DNA of 46,479 nt. Source: Deltaproteobacteria bacterium. Its GTDB lineage: Bacteria > Desulfobacterota > Syntrophorhabdia > Syntrophorhabdales > JANXAF01. The DNA lies in the NCBI GenBank assembly GCA_026417175.1, contig JAOADT010000014.1:11519-57997 (forward strand), read 5' to 3'. The position numbers and the translations under genes were made by a program. This document shows positions 1-7,292 of this stretch, piece by piece. The notes under the pieces were generated by a model that was given only the letters and a program-made list of their open reading frames with translations, was not told the DNA's origin and did not search any database. Numbering within the stretch: position 1 is the first letter of the stretch; each line of letters starts with the position of its first letter.

Positions 1-719
1 AACCAAGGGTTGCGTATCTTACAGCAGACAACCCAATGGGTAAATCAATAGAGATTCCTGAAATGGAAGCATACCTAAAAAAAATAGGATATGAATTTGT
101 TGGAAGACAGTATGTACCCCTTGTTCCTACTGCTCCACCGACTACACAGCTTATGTGGCTTAAAGAGAATAAAGTGGACCTTACTCTTGGCGTTATGATA
201 AATCCGGGCTCTCAACCGACCATAAAGGAAGCCGTTAGACTTGGTATGGGACCTCATTTACCATATAAGATAACATTTGCTTGCGCGACCCCGAGCCACC
301 TTCAGGTTTTTCTTCCAGCCATGGGCGATATTGGAGAGGGATTTGTGGTGGGAGGAGGGTTCCCCCCATGGGATGACACATCTCCAGGAGTAAAGTTTTT
401 GCACGAGCTTCAAAGTAAATATAGGCCAACAAAAAAAGTCACACATGTCATGTACATGGCGGGAGTTGTTGAGGCAATGGTGCAGGTGGAGGCTGTAAGA
501 TTGGCAATCCAGCAGGTTTCTTTTGACAAACTAAAACCTGCAGACGTCCTAGAGAAGGGTGTATGGAGAATAAAAAACCTTGACACAGGAGGTATCACAT
601 CTACACCTTTGACTTATAATCCAGAAAAGGTCGAAGGGATAGACGCTTCAAGGGTAGACCAGATCCAAAAGGGTAAGATAGTGAAAGTCGGCGTCTATCC
701 ATTACGACATCTGTACTGA
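1..719 (+). CDS. ABC transporter substrate-binding protein, C-terminal part (5' end outside window)
   Basis: This is probably a periplasmic ligand-binding protein of the branched-chain amino acid (LivK / Peripla_BP_6) type. The reading frame is open from base 3, before the first ATG at 36, and its first residues (PRVAYLTADNPMGKS) match the usual strand-turn of these proteins in which a receptor lobe reports a time or place of ligand action. The gene therefore starts upstream of the window, and the ATG at 36 is internal. About 239 residues are visible, roughly the C-terminal 60 percent of a normal 380-400 residue protein. The ligand cannot be read from the sequence. No permease or ATPase gene follows; the next operon is Rnf. 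The family call rests on overall pattern rather than on a catalytic motif. Confidence 0.75.
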   Translation, partial: PRVAYLTADNPMGKSIEIPEMEAYLKKIGYEFVGRQYVPLVPTAPPTTQLMWLKENKVDLTLGVMINPGSQPTIKEAVRLGMGPHLPYKITFACATPSHLQVFLPAMGDIGEGFVVGGGFPPWDDTSPGVKFLHELQSKYRPTKKVTHVMYMAGVVEAMVQVEAVRLAIQQVSFDKLKPADVLEKGVWRIKNLDTGGITSTPLTYNPEKVEGIDASRVDQIQKGKIVKVGVYPLRHLY

Positions 720-727
720 TTTCTTTG

Positions 728-749
728 GCCTGGTCCCCAAGGGCCAGGC
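728..749 (+). terminator. hairpin after the substrate-binding protein gene
   Basis: GCCTGG (728-733) pairs with CCAGGC (744-749), and an inner CCC/GGG pairing closes a small loop with one bulged base. It begins 9 bases after the stop codon, where a terminator would be expected. No T-run follows it, so it may be a weak or factor-assisted terminator or an mRNA-end stabiliser. Confidence 0.45.
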
Positions 750-890
750 TCATCACAACAATATAGTTTGATTGGTTTTATCTGAAGATTCTTAGAAATT
801 CGATAGATTTTGCAAAGATTTAGACGAGACTCCTATTGTGTGTTCTTCATTTGGCTTAGACATACATTACATCTGTTCTTTAGTAAGCGC

Positions 891-922
891 TTGACAATTA
901 ATTTACACTTTGGCAGTATAAA
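891..922 (+). promoter_or_regulatory. candidate sigma-70-type promoter of the rnf operon
   Basis: A perfect TTGACA (891-896) is followed by TATAAA (917-922). The spacer of 20 bases is longer than the preferred 17, so strength is uncertain. The site lies inside the longest open frame of rnfG (which could begin with TTG at 810) but upstream of the GTG at 942. A transcript starting near 929 would therefore support the shorter rnfG start. Confidence 0.45.
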
Positions 923-941
923 TGGGCACCTGGGGGGCTTT

Positions 942-1514
942 GTGCGTGAATTTCTAAAGTTACTAGCAATTCTTCTAGTTTTTTTTGCCGGTTCAGCGAT
1001 TACATTGAGTTACACTTATACCAAAACTAAGCCTATTATTGAAGAGAGAAAACAGAAAAAGAAACTTGAGGCTATTTCCGAAGTACTTCCACCTTTTGAC
1101 AACGATCCGGTAAAGGAAGGGATTGTTATATGGGACGAAAAGCACGGAAACGTTGAATTTTACATTGGTAAAAAGGGAAAAGTTTTTACTGGAGTAGCTT
1201 TTTTAGGTGAGACAACAGGATATGGGGGAAAAGTAACTATGATATTGGGCGTAACACCCGATGGAAAATTGCACGGTATTAAAATCATAGATCACAACGA
1301 GACAATTGGTCTTGGATCAAAAATCACCGAGCCATCCTTTTTGAGGCAATTTAATGGAAGAGGCATTGATTCAGCAAAATGGGACGTAAAAAAGACGGGT
1401 GGTGACTTCGATGAAATAAGTTCTGCAACAATTTCTTCGAGAGCAGTAATAAAAGGGGTGAGAGAGGGGCTAGAACTGTTTGAAAAAAATAAAGGTAGGA
1501 TACTAACAAATTAA
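942..1514 (+). CDS. rnfG: Rnf complex subunit G (membrane-anchored flavoprotein)
   Basis: RnfG carries a covalently bound FMN on the outer face of the Rnf complex. I chose GTG 942 rather than the upstream TTG 810 because a G-rich ribosome site lies just before it, a TTGACA/TATAAA promoter candidate lies upstream, and the protein then begins directly with its membrane helix (residues about 5-25). The FMN-binding domain shows the conserved ETIGLGSKI stretch (about 120-128) and the flavinylation motif D157-E-I-S-S-A-T163, with Thr163 as the expected FMN attachment residue. The usual Gly of the SGAT motif is Ser here. At 190 residues it has normal length. It is the first gene of the operon; rnfE follows after 2 bases. 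The apbE gene at 6306 encodes the matching FMN transferase. Confidence 0.92.
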   Translation: MREFLKLLAILLVFFAGSAITLSYTYTKTKPIIEERKQKKKLEAISEVLPPFDNDPVKEGIVIWDEKHGNVEFYIGKKGKVFTGVAFLGETTGYGGKVTMILGVTPDGKLHGIKIIDHNETIGLGSKITEPSFLRQFNGRGIDSAKWDVKKTGGDFDEISSATISSRAVIKGVREGLELFEKNKGRILTN

Positions 1515-1516
1515 AT

Positions 1517-2131
1517 ATGGCTTTTTTTGAAGAGTTCAGTAGAGAACTGATTAAAGGCATAGGGAAGGAGAATCCAACAATCCGTTTGGTGATAGGTATG
1601 TGCCCGCCACTGGCTATCTCCACAAGTGTTCTCAACGGAATTGGAATGGGTCTAGCAGTAATTTTCGTGCTTTTAGGGTCAAACATAATTATTTCTCTTT
1701 TGAGAAGATACATCCCATCAAAAATTAGACTGCCCATTTTTATAGGAATCATATCCACATTCGTTACTATAACTGATCTATGCATAGAAGCTTATTTTCC
1801 CATTCTTCATAAGTCTTTGGGCATTTTTATCCCCCTAATCGTTGTCAACTGTATAATTCTTGCTAGGGCTGAGTCCTTCGCGTCCAAAAACCCAGTTGTT
1901 TTGAGTATTGCTGATGGTATCGGTATGGGGATAGGATTTTCTTTGGCGCTTATCCTTATATCTGCCGTACGTGAAAGTTTGGGCCAGGGAACGTTTGCTG
2001 GCTATTCGATACTTGGAGAAAAATTCGATCCGGCTCTTGTAATGGTTATGGCGCCAGGTGCGTTTTTCGTTGTTGGAGCGATAATTGCAATCTTTAATTA
2101 CATGGAGATGAAAAAGAGATGGAAAAGTTGA
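1517..2131 (+). CDS. rnfE: Rnf complex subunit E (integral membrane)
   Basis: This is an RnfE/NqrD family membrane protein of 204 residues with about six hydrophobic helices. It pairs with RnfA to form the membrane core through which electrons and ions pass. The family cysteines are present in GMCPPLAIS (about residue 29) and VNCIILARAE (about residue 110); in related structures such cysteines from the two paralogues hold an iron-sulfur cluster inside the membrane. It starts 2 bases after rnfG and overlaps rnfA by 13 bases. The choice of E over its paralogue A rests on the GKENPTIRLVIGMCP N-terminus and the LARAESFA motif. Confidence 0.93.
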   Translation: MAFFEEFSRELIKGIGKENPTIRLVIGMCPPLAISTSVLNGIGMGLAVIFVLLGSNIIISLLRRYIPSKIRLPIFIGIISTFVTITDLCIEAYFPILHKSLGIFIPLIVVNCIILARAESFASKNPVVLSIADGIGMGIGFSLALILISAVRESLGQGTFAGYSILGEKFDPALVMVMAPGAFFVVGAIIAIFNYMEMKKRWKS

Positions 2132-2700
2132 TTTTCATATTTTTCAATGTAGCCCTCATTAACAATTTTGTTCTGAGTAAATTTCTAGGTCTCTGTCCAT
2201 TTCTCGGTGTATCTAAGGATTTCAAGGCTTCCATTAGCATGGGTATTGCGGTTACCTTTGTAATGACAATGGCCTCAATTGTAACCTGGTTTTTTCAAGT
2301 ATATTTGTTGGATCCCCTAAAGCTGGAATTTTTGAGCACAATCGTTTTTATCGTTGTTATTGCTACCTTTGTGCAGTTTGTAGAGATGGTAATAGCAAAA
2401 ACATCTCCCGCTTTACAAGAAGCACTCGGGATCTATCTTCCTCTTATCACAACAAACTGTGCCGTACTTGGGGTCTCCTTATTAAATGTTAAGGAAAATT
2501 ACAATCTTGTTGAGTCCATCGTAAACGGTTTAGGAGGGGGATTAGGTTTCACTTTGGCGATAGTTATTATGGCTGGAATGAGAGAAAGACTTGAGTATTC
2601 AAATGTTCCAGAGCCTCTAAAAGGTTTTCCAATAGCTTTTATCTTGACAGGCATGCTCGCCCTTTCGTTTTTTGGATTTCAAGGATTTTTCTTCAGGTGA
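2119..2700 (+). CDS. rnfA: Rnf complex subunit A (integral membrane)
   Basis: This is the RnfA/NqrE paralogue of RnfE, 193 residues and mostly hydrophobic. Typical motifs are ALINNFVLSKFLGLCPFLGVS near the N-terminus and LITTNCAVLGVSL in the middle. The two cysteines (in GLCPFLG and TNCAVLG) match those thought to share a cluster with RnfE in the membrane. Its start lies inside the 3' end of rnfE, a 13-base overlap typical of coupled translation. rnfB follows 9 bases later. It is of normal length with no missing key residues. Confidence 0.94.
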   Translation: MEKLIFIFFNVALINNFVLSKFLGLCPFLGVSKDFKASISMGIAVTFVMTMASIVTWFFQVYLLDPLKLEFLSTIVFIVVIATFVQFVEMVIAKTSPALQEALGIYLPLITTNCAVLGVSLLNVKENYNLVESIVNGLGGGLGFTLAIVIMAGMRERLEYSNVPEPLKGFPIAFILTGMLALSFFGFQGFFFR

Positions 2701-2709
2701 GGATGCAAA

Positions 2710-3507
2710 ATGCCTGAATCCACCTTAACAAATTCTCTTTTCGTGATGGGGCTTTTGGCGCTTTTGTGTGGTGCAATTTTATATACAGCATCACGATTCT
2801 TTACTGTAGAGGGAACTGAAACCTTGTCACAATTAATCGAGAGATTACCTGGAGCAAATTGTGGTTCCTGTGGATTTGGCGGTTGCGCTGCATATGCTAG
2901 AGCGTTGGTGGAGGGAAAAAGCACCGTTGGGGCTTGTCGAGCTATGGACGAAGTAAAGTCCAGAGAGATTGCGGCCCTGCTTGGTCTTCAAATTGACTTC
3001 ACTGGACGGCCTCATGCGGTCGTCCTGTGTCAGGGTGGAGAAGGCGTTTCTCGGAAGAACGTCCAATACATAGGTATAAAAAGCTGTAAAGTAGCATCAA
3101 TATATTTCGGAGGAGACAAAGTTTGTGAATATGCATGTCTTGGATATGGTGATTGCAGTAGAGTTTGTCCTTTTTCTGCAATCCGAATGGATGATAAAGG
3201 CATACCTCAAGTTGATTTGGAGAAATGTGTCGGATGCGGTATTTGCAAAGATGAATGTCCCAAAAAGGTAATAGGTCTATTAAGCAGAGATTCCCATTTT
3301 ATTGTGGCCTGTGCCTCAAGGCATACAGGAAAACAGGTAGCTAAGATTTGTAAAAAGGGATGTATAGCTTGTAAGAGATGCGAAAAAGCTTGTAAGGAAA
3401 ACGCGATACTCGTAAATGAGAACTTGGCAAAGATAGACCCAGACAGGTGTAAAAATTGTGGTTCATGTTACGAAGTCTGCCCTACACGATCAATTGTTAA
3501 AATTTGA
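2710..3507 (+). CDS. rnfB: Rnf complex subunit B (multi-cluster ferredoxin subunit)
   Basis: RnfB is the likely entry or exit point for ferredoxin electrons. It has an N-terminal membrane helix (about 8-30), then a four-Cys domain (C51, C54, C59, C76, in ANCGSCGFGGC), then an extended ferredoxin region. Cysteine groups at 139/143/149/153, 173/176/179/183, 218/221/224/228 and 247/250/253/257 could hold four more [4Fe-4S] clusters, about five in total. The CLGYGDCSRVCPFSAI segment resembles the long RnfB of clostridial-type complexes more than the short gamma-proteobacterial form. The stop codon TGA shares a base with the ATG of the flavodoxin gene (TGATG), indicating translational coupling. 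Confidence 0.94.
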   Translation: MPESTLTNSLFVMGLLALLCGAILYTASRFFTVEGTETLSQLIERLPGANCGSCGFGGCAAYARALVEGKSTVGACRAMDEVKSREIAALLGLQIDFTGRPHAVVLCQGGEGVSRKNVQYIGIKSCKVASIYFGGDKVCEYACLGYGDCSRVCPFSAIRMDDKGIPQVDLEKCVGCGICKDECPKKVIGLLSRDSHFIVACASRHTGKQVAKICKKGCIACKRCEKACKENAILVNENLAKIDPDRCKNCGSCYEVCPTRSIVKI

Positions 3508-3983
3508 TGAAAACTTTAATAGTTTACTGTTCTAAAACAGGAAATACAAGAAAGGTGATAGAGAGTTTTGCAAAGGGTCTTGGTGGAGAAATAGATATTT
3601 TGAATTTAGATCTGACACCCGAAGGATGGTTGAAAAACTATACAAGCACATTCACACTGGACGTAAGTGATTATAACCTTGTTTGTTTTGGCGGCTGGGT
3701 AATGGGCATGCGAGTTCACCCTTTTTTAATAGCGTACATTAAGAGTTGTTACGGTTTAGAAGAAAAAAAGGTCGTTGTTCTCCTAACTGGTGGAACAACA
3801 TTTTCAAAAAATCACGCCTACGAAGATATTATAGGAGTTTTGAATGAAAGAAAAGTTAATCTCGTAGGATTTTTTTACACACCGACTCTTTTGGGATTAA
3901 CCCTCAATAAAAAAAAGTTAAGACTTGTTGAAGAGTTTGGAAGAAGTTTGATGAAAAATCTCGAAAAGGATGACGAGGTCTAG
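3507..3983 (+). CDS. flavodoxin-like protein inside the rnf operon
   Basis: This 158-residue flavodoxin-fold protein sits between rnfB and rnfC. The N-terminus (MKTLIVYCSKTGNTRKV) contains the FMN-phosphate loop SKTGNT after the first beta-strand, and later segments (NLVCFGGWVMGM, KKVVVLLTGG) fit the flavin-flanking strands. It has no signal peptide, so it should be cytoplasmic, the side where RnfB and RnfC act. ATG 3507 overlaps the rnfB stop by one base, and rnfC starts directly after its stop, so it is made with the complex. A flavodoxin is not a standard Rnf subunit. It could be an electron carrier that docks on RnfB or RnfC, or an unrelated passenger; the operon position favours the first. 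Confidence 0.88.
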   Translation: MKTLIVYCSKTGNTRKVIESFAKGLGGEIDILNLDLTPEGWLKNYTSTFTLDVSDYNLVCFGGWVMGMRVHPFLIAYIKSCYGLEEKKVVVLLTGGTTFSKNHAYEDIIGVLNERKVNLVGFFYTPTLLGLTLNKKKLRLVEEFGRSLMKNLEKDDEV

Positions 3984-5267
3984 GTGGACGGTTTTTTACC
4001 AACCTTTGTAAGGAGAAAATTTAGGCCTGAAAAGTTGAAAGAACCTGATTATAGAGTCGTTCCAGAAAGAATAGGTGATCCACGGATTGCTATAATTCCA
4101 TTGCACGATTATCCTTCTATGCCTTTTAAATGTTTGGTAAGTCTACATGACAAAGTTCAAATTGGACAAAAAATCGGATGGAAAGGGAAAGAACCTTTTG
4201 ATGTTTCCGTTCTTTCTCCCATATCTGGAATAGTAAAAGAAATAGCTAATCACCCTGTTCCTTCGGGCTCTCGTGTAATGTGTGTGGTCATAGAAAAAAA
4301 AGATTCAGATATCGAAATGGTGAGATCAGAGAACCTCGTGCGGATTAAGGATAAAAAAAGGGTTTTACAAGAGGCCGGTATTCCACTTGAGTATAAGGCA
4401 CTCACAGAAAGAGGGGTAGAAGCTATAGTAGTTAATGGTACAGAATTCGAACCAAATCTGACATCAACTTATACTCTTCTGTGGCACAGAACCCACGAGG
4501 TTATTAACGGACTTAAACTCCTCATGAATCTTTTCTCAATAAAACAAGGGATCGTATGTATCGAACGAAAAAATAAGGAGTTACTTGACAGAGTGAAAGA
4601 GCATGCAGAATCTTCAGGAGTAGCAGTTGTGAAGGCAGAAAGGAGTTATCCAGAGTCGGGTAACCTTCATCTTCTAAGATATGTTCTAAAAGGCAAAAAA
4701 AGAGTACTGAAAGAGGGGAAAGTGATTTTTGTTCGGCCACAAGACCTCATCGCAATAAGAGATGCTCTTGAGGAGGGAAAGCCTTACCTTGAAAAATATG
4801 TTACGGTTTCAGGATCTGCTATCGGCAACCCTAAAAACCTAATAGTTAAAATAGGTACTACCTTCAGCGAAGTATTGGAAAAACTTGATGTATCCTTAAG
4901 ACATTTATCCTGTGTTATAATGGGTGGTCCATTAATGGGTATTCCTCAGCCCACGTTACATGTTCCTATAACTCAGTTTACAGATGGTATTTGGGCTCTT
5001 TTTTCGGTAGATTTGACGAAGACTCACCGGTCAAAAGTGTACAGTGAAGGTGTGTGTGTAAGGTGTGCTAAGTGCGTAGATTCTTGTCCAGCTTCAATTG
5101 TCCCAAATGTTATCGTTGATTTCTTGAAAAAAGGGTTAAAAGACAGAGCTTTGGATATTGGTTTGAATCTTTGTATAGAATGTGGTTTATGTTCTTACGT
5201 ATGTCCAGCAAAAATACCACTATCTTTGATAATTAGAACCGAAAAAACGCCGGAAGCAAAAAGATGA
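3984..5267 (+). CDS. rnfC: Rnf complex subunit C, with degenerate FMN/NAD(H) site
   Basis: RnfC is normally the peripheral subunit that binds FMN and NAD(H). The protein (427 residues, GTG start directly after the flavodoxin stop) keeps the RnfC fold signatures: the N-terminal barrel segment with IPLHDYPSMP and VQIGQKIG, VIMGGPLMG (about 311-319), PITQFTDGIWAL, and two [4Fe-4S] motifs (C358/C361/C364/C368 and C397/C400/C403/C407). The nucleotide-binding motifs are not kept. The GGAGFPT loop reads LQEAGIPLE (128-136), the NGAECEP motif reads NGTEFEP (151-157), and the YPxGGEK loop reads YPESGNL (222-228). It may thus be a structural or electron-relay subunit with a non-NADH partner. The C-terminal coding end overlaps rnfD by ATGA. 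Confidence 0.88.
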   Translation: MDGFLPTFVRRKFRPEKLKEPDYRVVPERIGDPRIAIIPLHDYPSMPFKCLVSLHDKVQIGQKIGWKGKEPFDVSVLSPISGIVKEIANHPVPSGSRVMCVVIEKKDSDIEMVRSENLVRIKDKKRVLQEAGIPLEYKALTERGVEAIVVNGTEFEPNLTSTYTLLWHRTHEVINGLKLLMNLFSIKQGIVCIERKNKELLDRVKEHAESSGVAVVKAERSYPESGNLHLLRYVLKGKKRVLKEGKVIFVRPQDLIAIRDALEEGKPYLEKYVTVSGSAIGNPKNLIVKIGTTFSEVLEKLDVSLRHLSCVIMGGPLMGIPQPTLHVPITQFTDGIWALFSVDLTKTHRSKVYSEGVCVRCAKCVDSCPASIVPNVIVDFLKKGLKDRALDIGLNLCIECGLCSYVCPAKIPLSLIIRTEKTPEAKR

Positions 5268-6271
5268 GGGACATCACGGAAGAAAGAAAATTGTTAATGA
5301 CCTTACCTCCCCATTTGAGTACTGGAGAAACAATACACTGTCTTATGTTTGATGTTGTGATTGCTTCAGTTCCCATAATCCTTGCATCTTTCTATTACTT
5401 TGGTCCTCGGGCTTTGTGGGTGATTTTTCTTTCGAGTTTTGCGGCTGTACTTACAGAGGTCATTATTCAGGTGGGACGGATAAAACCACTCACTTTAAAA
5501 AACTTTGTTTATAAAGTGGTGACAGATGAACGAGTCACTGTGTTTGATGGAAGCGCCTTGGTCACAGGTATTCTACTGGGGTTCAATCTACCCCCGGGCG
5601 TGCCTTTTTGGATTCCGATAGTAGGTTCGGTCATAGCTATCACTTTTGGAAAACATTTTTTTGGAGGTCTTGGAAACAATATATTTAATCCGGCCCTTTT
5701 TGCCCGCGCCTTTTTGATGGTTGCGTGGCCACATCATATGACATCATGGGTATTACCTATAGACTGGAGCAAGTTGCTAACCCAGCCCTTTACGCCTTGG
5801 AGCTACGATGCCGTAAGTACAGCTACGCCTTTGAGTGTAGCAAAAATTAAGACGGTAGAATATCCGATCGTTGATCTTTTCCTGGGGAAAGTTGGTGGCT
5901 GTATAGGAGAGACGTCTGCACTGGCTATTCTGATCGGCGCCTTATATCTCCTGTACAAAGGAACTATTACATGGCATATTCCGATCCCTTTTCTTTTTAC
6001 TGTTGGTCTTGTGGCTTGGATTTTAGGGAAAAACCCCTTATTTCATCTTTTTTCCGGAGGCTTATTTCTGGGAGCTTTTTTCATGGCTACAGATATAGTT
6101 ACGAGCCCTGTTACAAGATTGGGACGTATCCTTTTTGGAATTGGATGCGGGCTACTTACGATTCTTATCCGGATTTACGGTTCTTATCCTGAAGGGGTTT
6201 GCTTCTCTATTTTGATAATGAACGCTTGTACTCCGCTTATCGACAGATACACTTTAAGGAGACGGTTATAA
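5264..6271 (+). CDS. rnfD: Rnf complex subunit D (membrane flavoprotein)
   Basis: RnfD is an integral membrane subunit (335 residues, many hydrophobic helices) with a second covalent FMN. The flavinylation motif is D182-A-V-S-T-A-T188-P-L, with Thr188 as the likely attachment site. Other family hallmarks are FDGSALVTGILLGFNLPP, FGKHFFGGLGNNIFNPAL and FFMATDIVTSPVT. The start ATG overlaps the rnfC stop (ATGA). It ends 34 bases before apbE, which encodes the enzyme that would install this flavin. Length and motifs are normal, unlike those of RnfC. Confidence 0.94.
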   Translation: MRDITEERKLLMTLPPHLSTGETIHCLMFDVVIASVPIILASFYYFGPRALWVIFLSSFAAVLTEVIIQVGRIKPLTLKNFVYKVVTDERVTVFDGSALVTGILLGFNLPPGVPFWIPIVGSVIAITFGKHFFGGLGNNIFNPALFARAFLMVAWPHHMTSWVLPIDWSKLLTQPFTPWSYDAVSTATPLSVAKIKTVEYPIVDLFLGKVGGCIGETSALAILIGALYLLYKGTITWHIPIPFLFTVGLVAWILGKNPLFHLFSGGLFLGAFFMATDIVTSPVTRLGRILFGIGCGLLTILIRIYGSYPEGVCFSILIMNACTPLIDRYTLRRRL

Positions 6272-6305
6272 TAAAAAAGTTTGAACTAAAGTGAGGGTTT
6301 AAAAT

Positions 6306-7292
6306 ATGAACAGAAGGCATTTTTTGAAATTGATTGGTTTGGCTAGTCTCGGCTTTGTATCAGTGAGTCCCTTAATCTTTTCTTGGAAGGAACAAAGAAA
6401 GTTAAAATCTGTGAAAAGAACCAGAACGCTTATGGGCACTTTTGTAACAGTTATAGTTCTTGATGATTCTGAAGCGAAAGCGCTTGAAGCAGTAGAGGTA
6501 GCTTTTGAAGAGATGGAAAGGTTAACCAAGATTTTCAGTCGGTTTGATCCTGATTCCCCAATTTTCGTGCTTAATAAAAATGGCTGTTTGAGAGAGATTC
6601 ATCCTGAATTACAGCAACTATTCAAGGAGGCTAGAGAACTGAATCTTCTCACTAATGGGTACTTTGATGTTACTGTGAAGCCTATTTTAGACTTATTGTC
6701 GGCAAAAGGAAATGGTGACTCGAGTATACCATTCACTGATATTCATGAAATTTTGTCAAACATCGGAATGGAAAAGATAATTTTTAGGAAGGAAGAGATA
6801 TTGTTTTCAAAAAAAGGAATGGGAATTACGTTTGATGGCATCGCTAAAGGGTTTATAGCAGAAAAGGCTATAGAAAAACTAAAAAAAATTGGTGTATCAA
6901 GTGCCCTTATAAATGCAGGTGGGGATATTCAGGTCATCGGAGATAAAGGGGGTAGACCGTGGAAAATAGGTGTAAGGGATCCCTTAAAAAGTGAAAGAAT
7001 TATTGAAACGGTTTATTTAAAAGAAGGCTCAATCGCCACTTCTGGTAGTTACGAGAACTATTTTGATGAGGACGGGAAACTTCACCATCTCATAGATCCA
7101 AAAAGTGGAGTTTCACCGAACAGGTTTTTAAGTACCACTGTGATTCATCCATCTTTGACTGTTGCGGATGCTCTTGCCACAGCCCTTTTTGTATGTCCCG
7201 AAACACAGATTAAATCCATTTTGAGTAAATTCCATGGGGCATCCTTAATCGTGGTCACCTCTACCGGAGCGAAAATTAGAATTACCGGATAA
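6306..7292 (+). CDS. apbE: FAD:protein FMN transferase ApbE, Tat-type leader
   Basis: ApbE moves FMN from FAD onto threonine residues of proteins such as RnfG and RnfD outside the cytoplasmic membrane. The N-terminus has a twin-arginine signature (NRRHFLK) followed by a hydrophobic stretch, which suggests Tat-linked export or membrane anchoring. Family motifs visible are LMGTFVTV (about 43-50), ITFDGIAKGFIAEKA, INAGGDIQVIG, TSGSYENYF, HHLIDPKSG and VADALATALFV. At 328 residues it is full length. It closes the rnf operon. Its last 48 bases overlap the 3' end of the MFS gene on the opposite strand. Confidence 0.94.
   Translation: MNRRHFLKLIGLASLGFVSVSPLIFSWKEQRKLKSVKRTRTLMGTFVTVIVLDDSEAKALEAVEVAFEEMERLTKIFSRFDPDSPIFVLNKNGCLREIHPELQQLFKEARELNLLTNGYFDVTVKPILDLLSAKGNGDSSIPFTDIHEILSNIGMEKIIFRKEEILFSKKGMGITFDGIAKGFIAEKAIEKLKKIGVSSALINAGGDIQVIGDKGGRPWKIGVRDPLKSERIIETVYLKEGSIATSGSYENYFDEDGKLHHLIDPKSGVSPNRFLSTTVIHPSLTVADALATALFVCPETQIKSILSKFHGASLIVVTSTGAKIRITG

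Noticed and set aside
810-941. Upstream TTG start and 44-residue N-terminal extension of rnfG
   Set aside because: It would place the TTGACA/TATAAA promoter inside the gene and adds a segment unlike RnfG; GTG 942 has a G-rich ribosome site and leads directly into the membrane helix.
1351-1785. 144-codon open frame on the minus strand
   Set aside because: It lies opposite rnfG and rnfE, shows no family pattern and has low-complexity composition expected of an antisense shadow.
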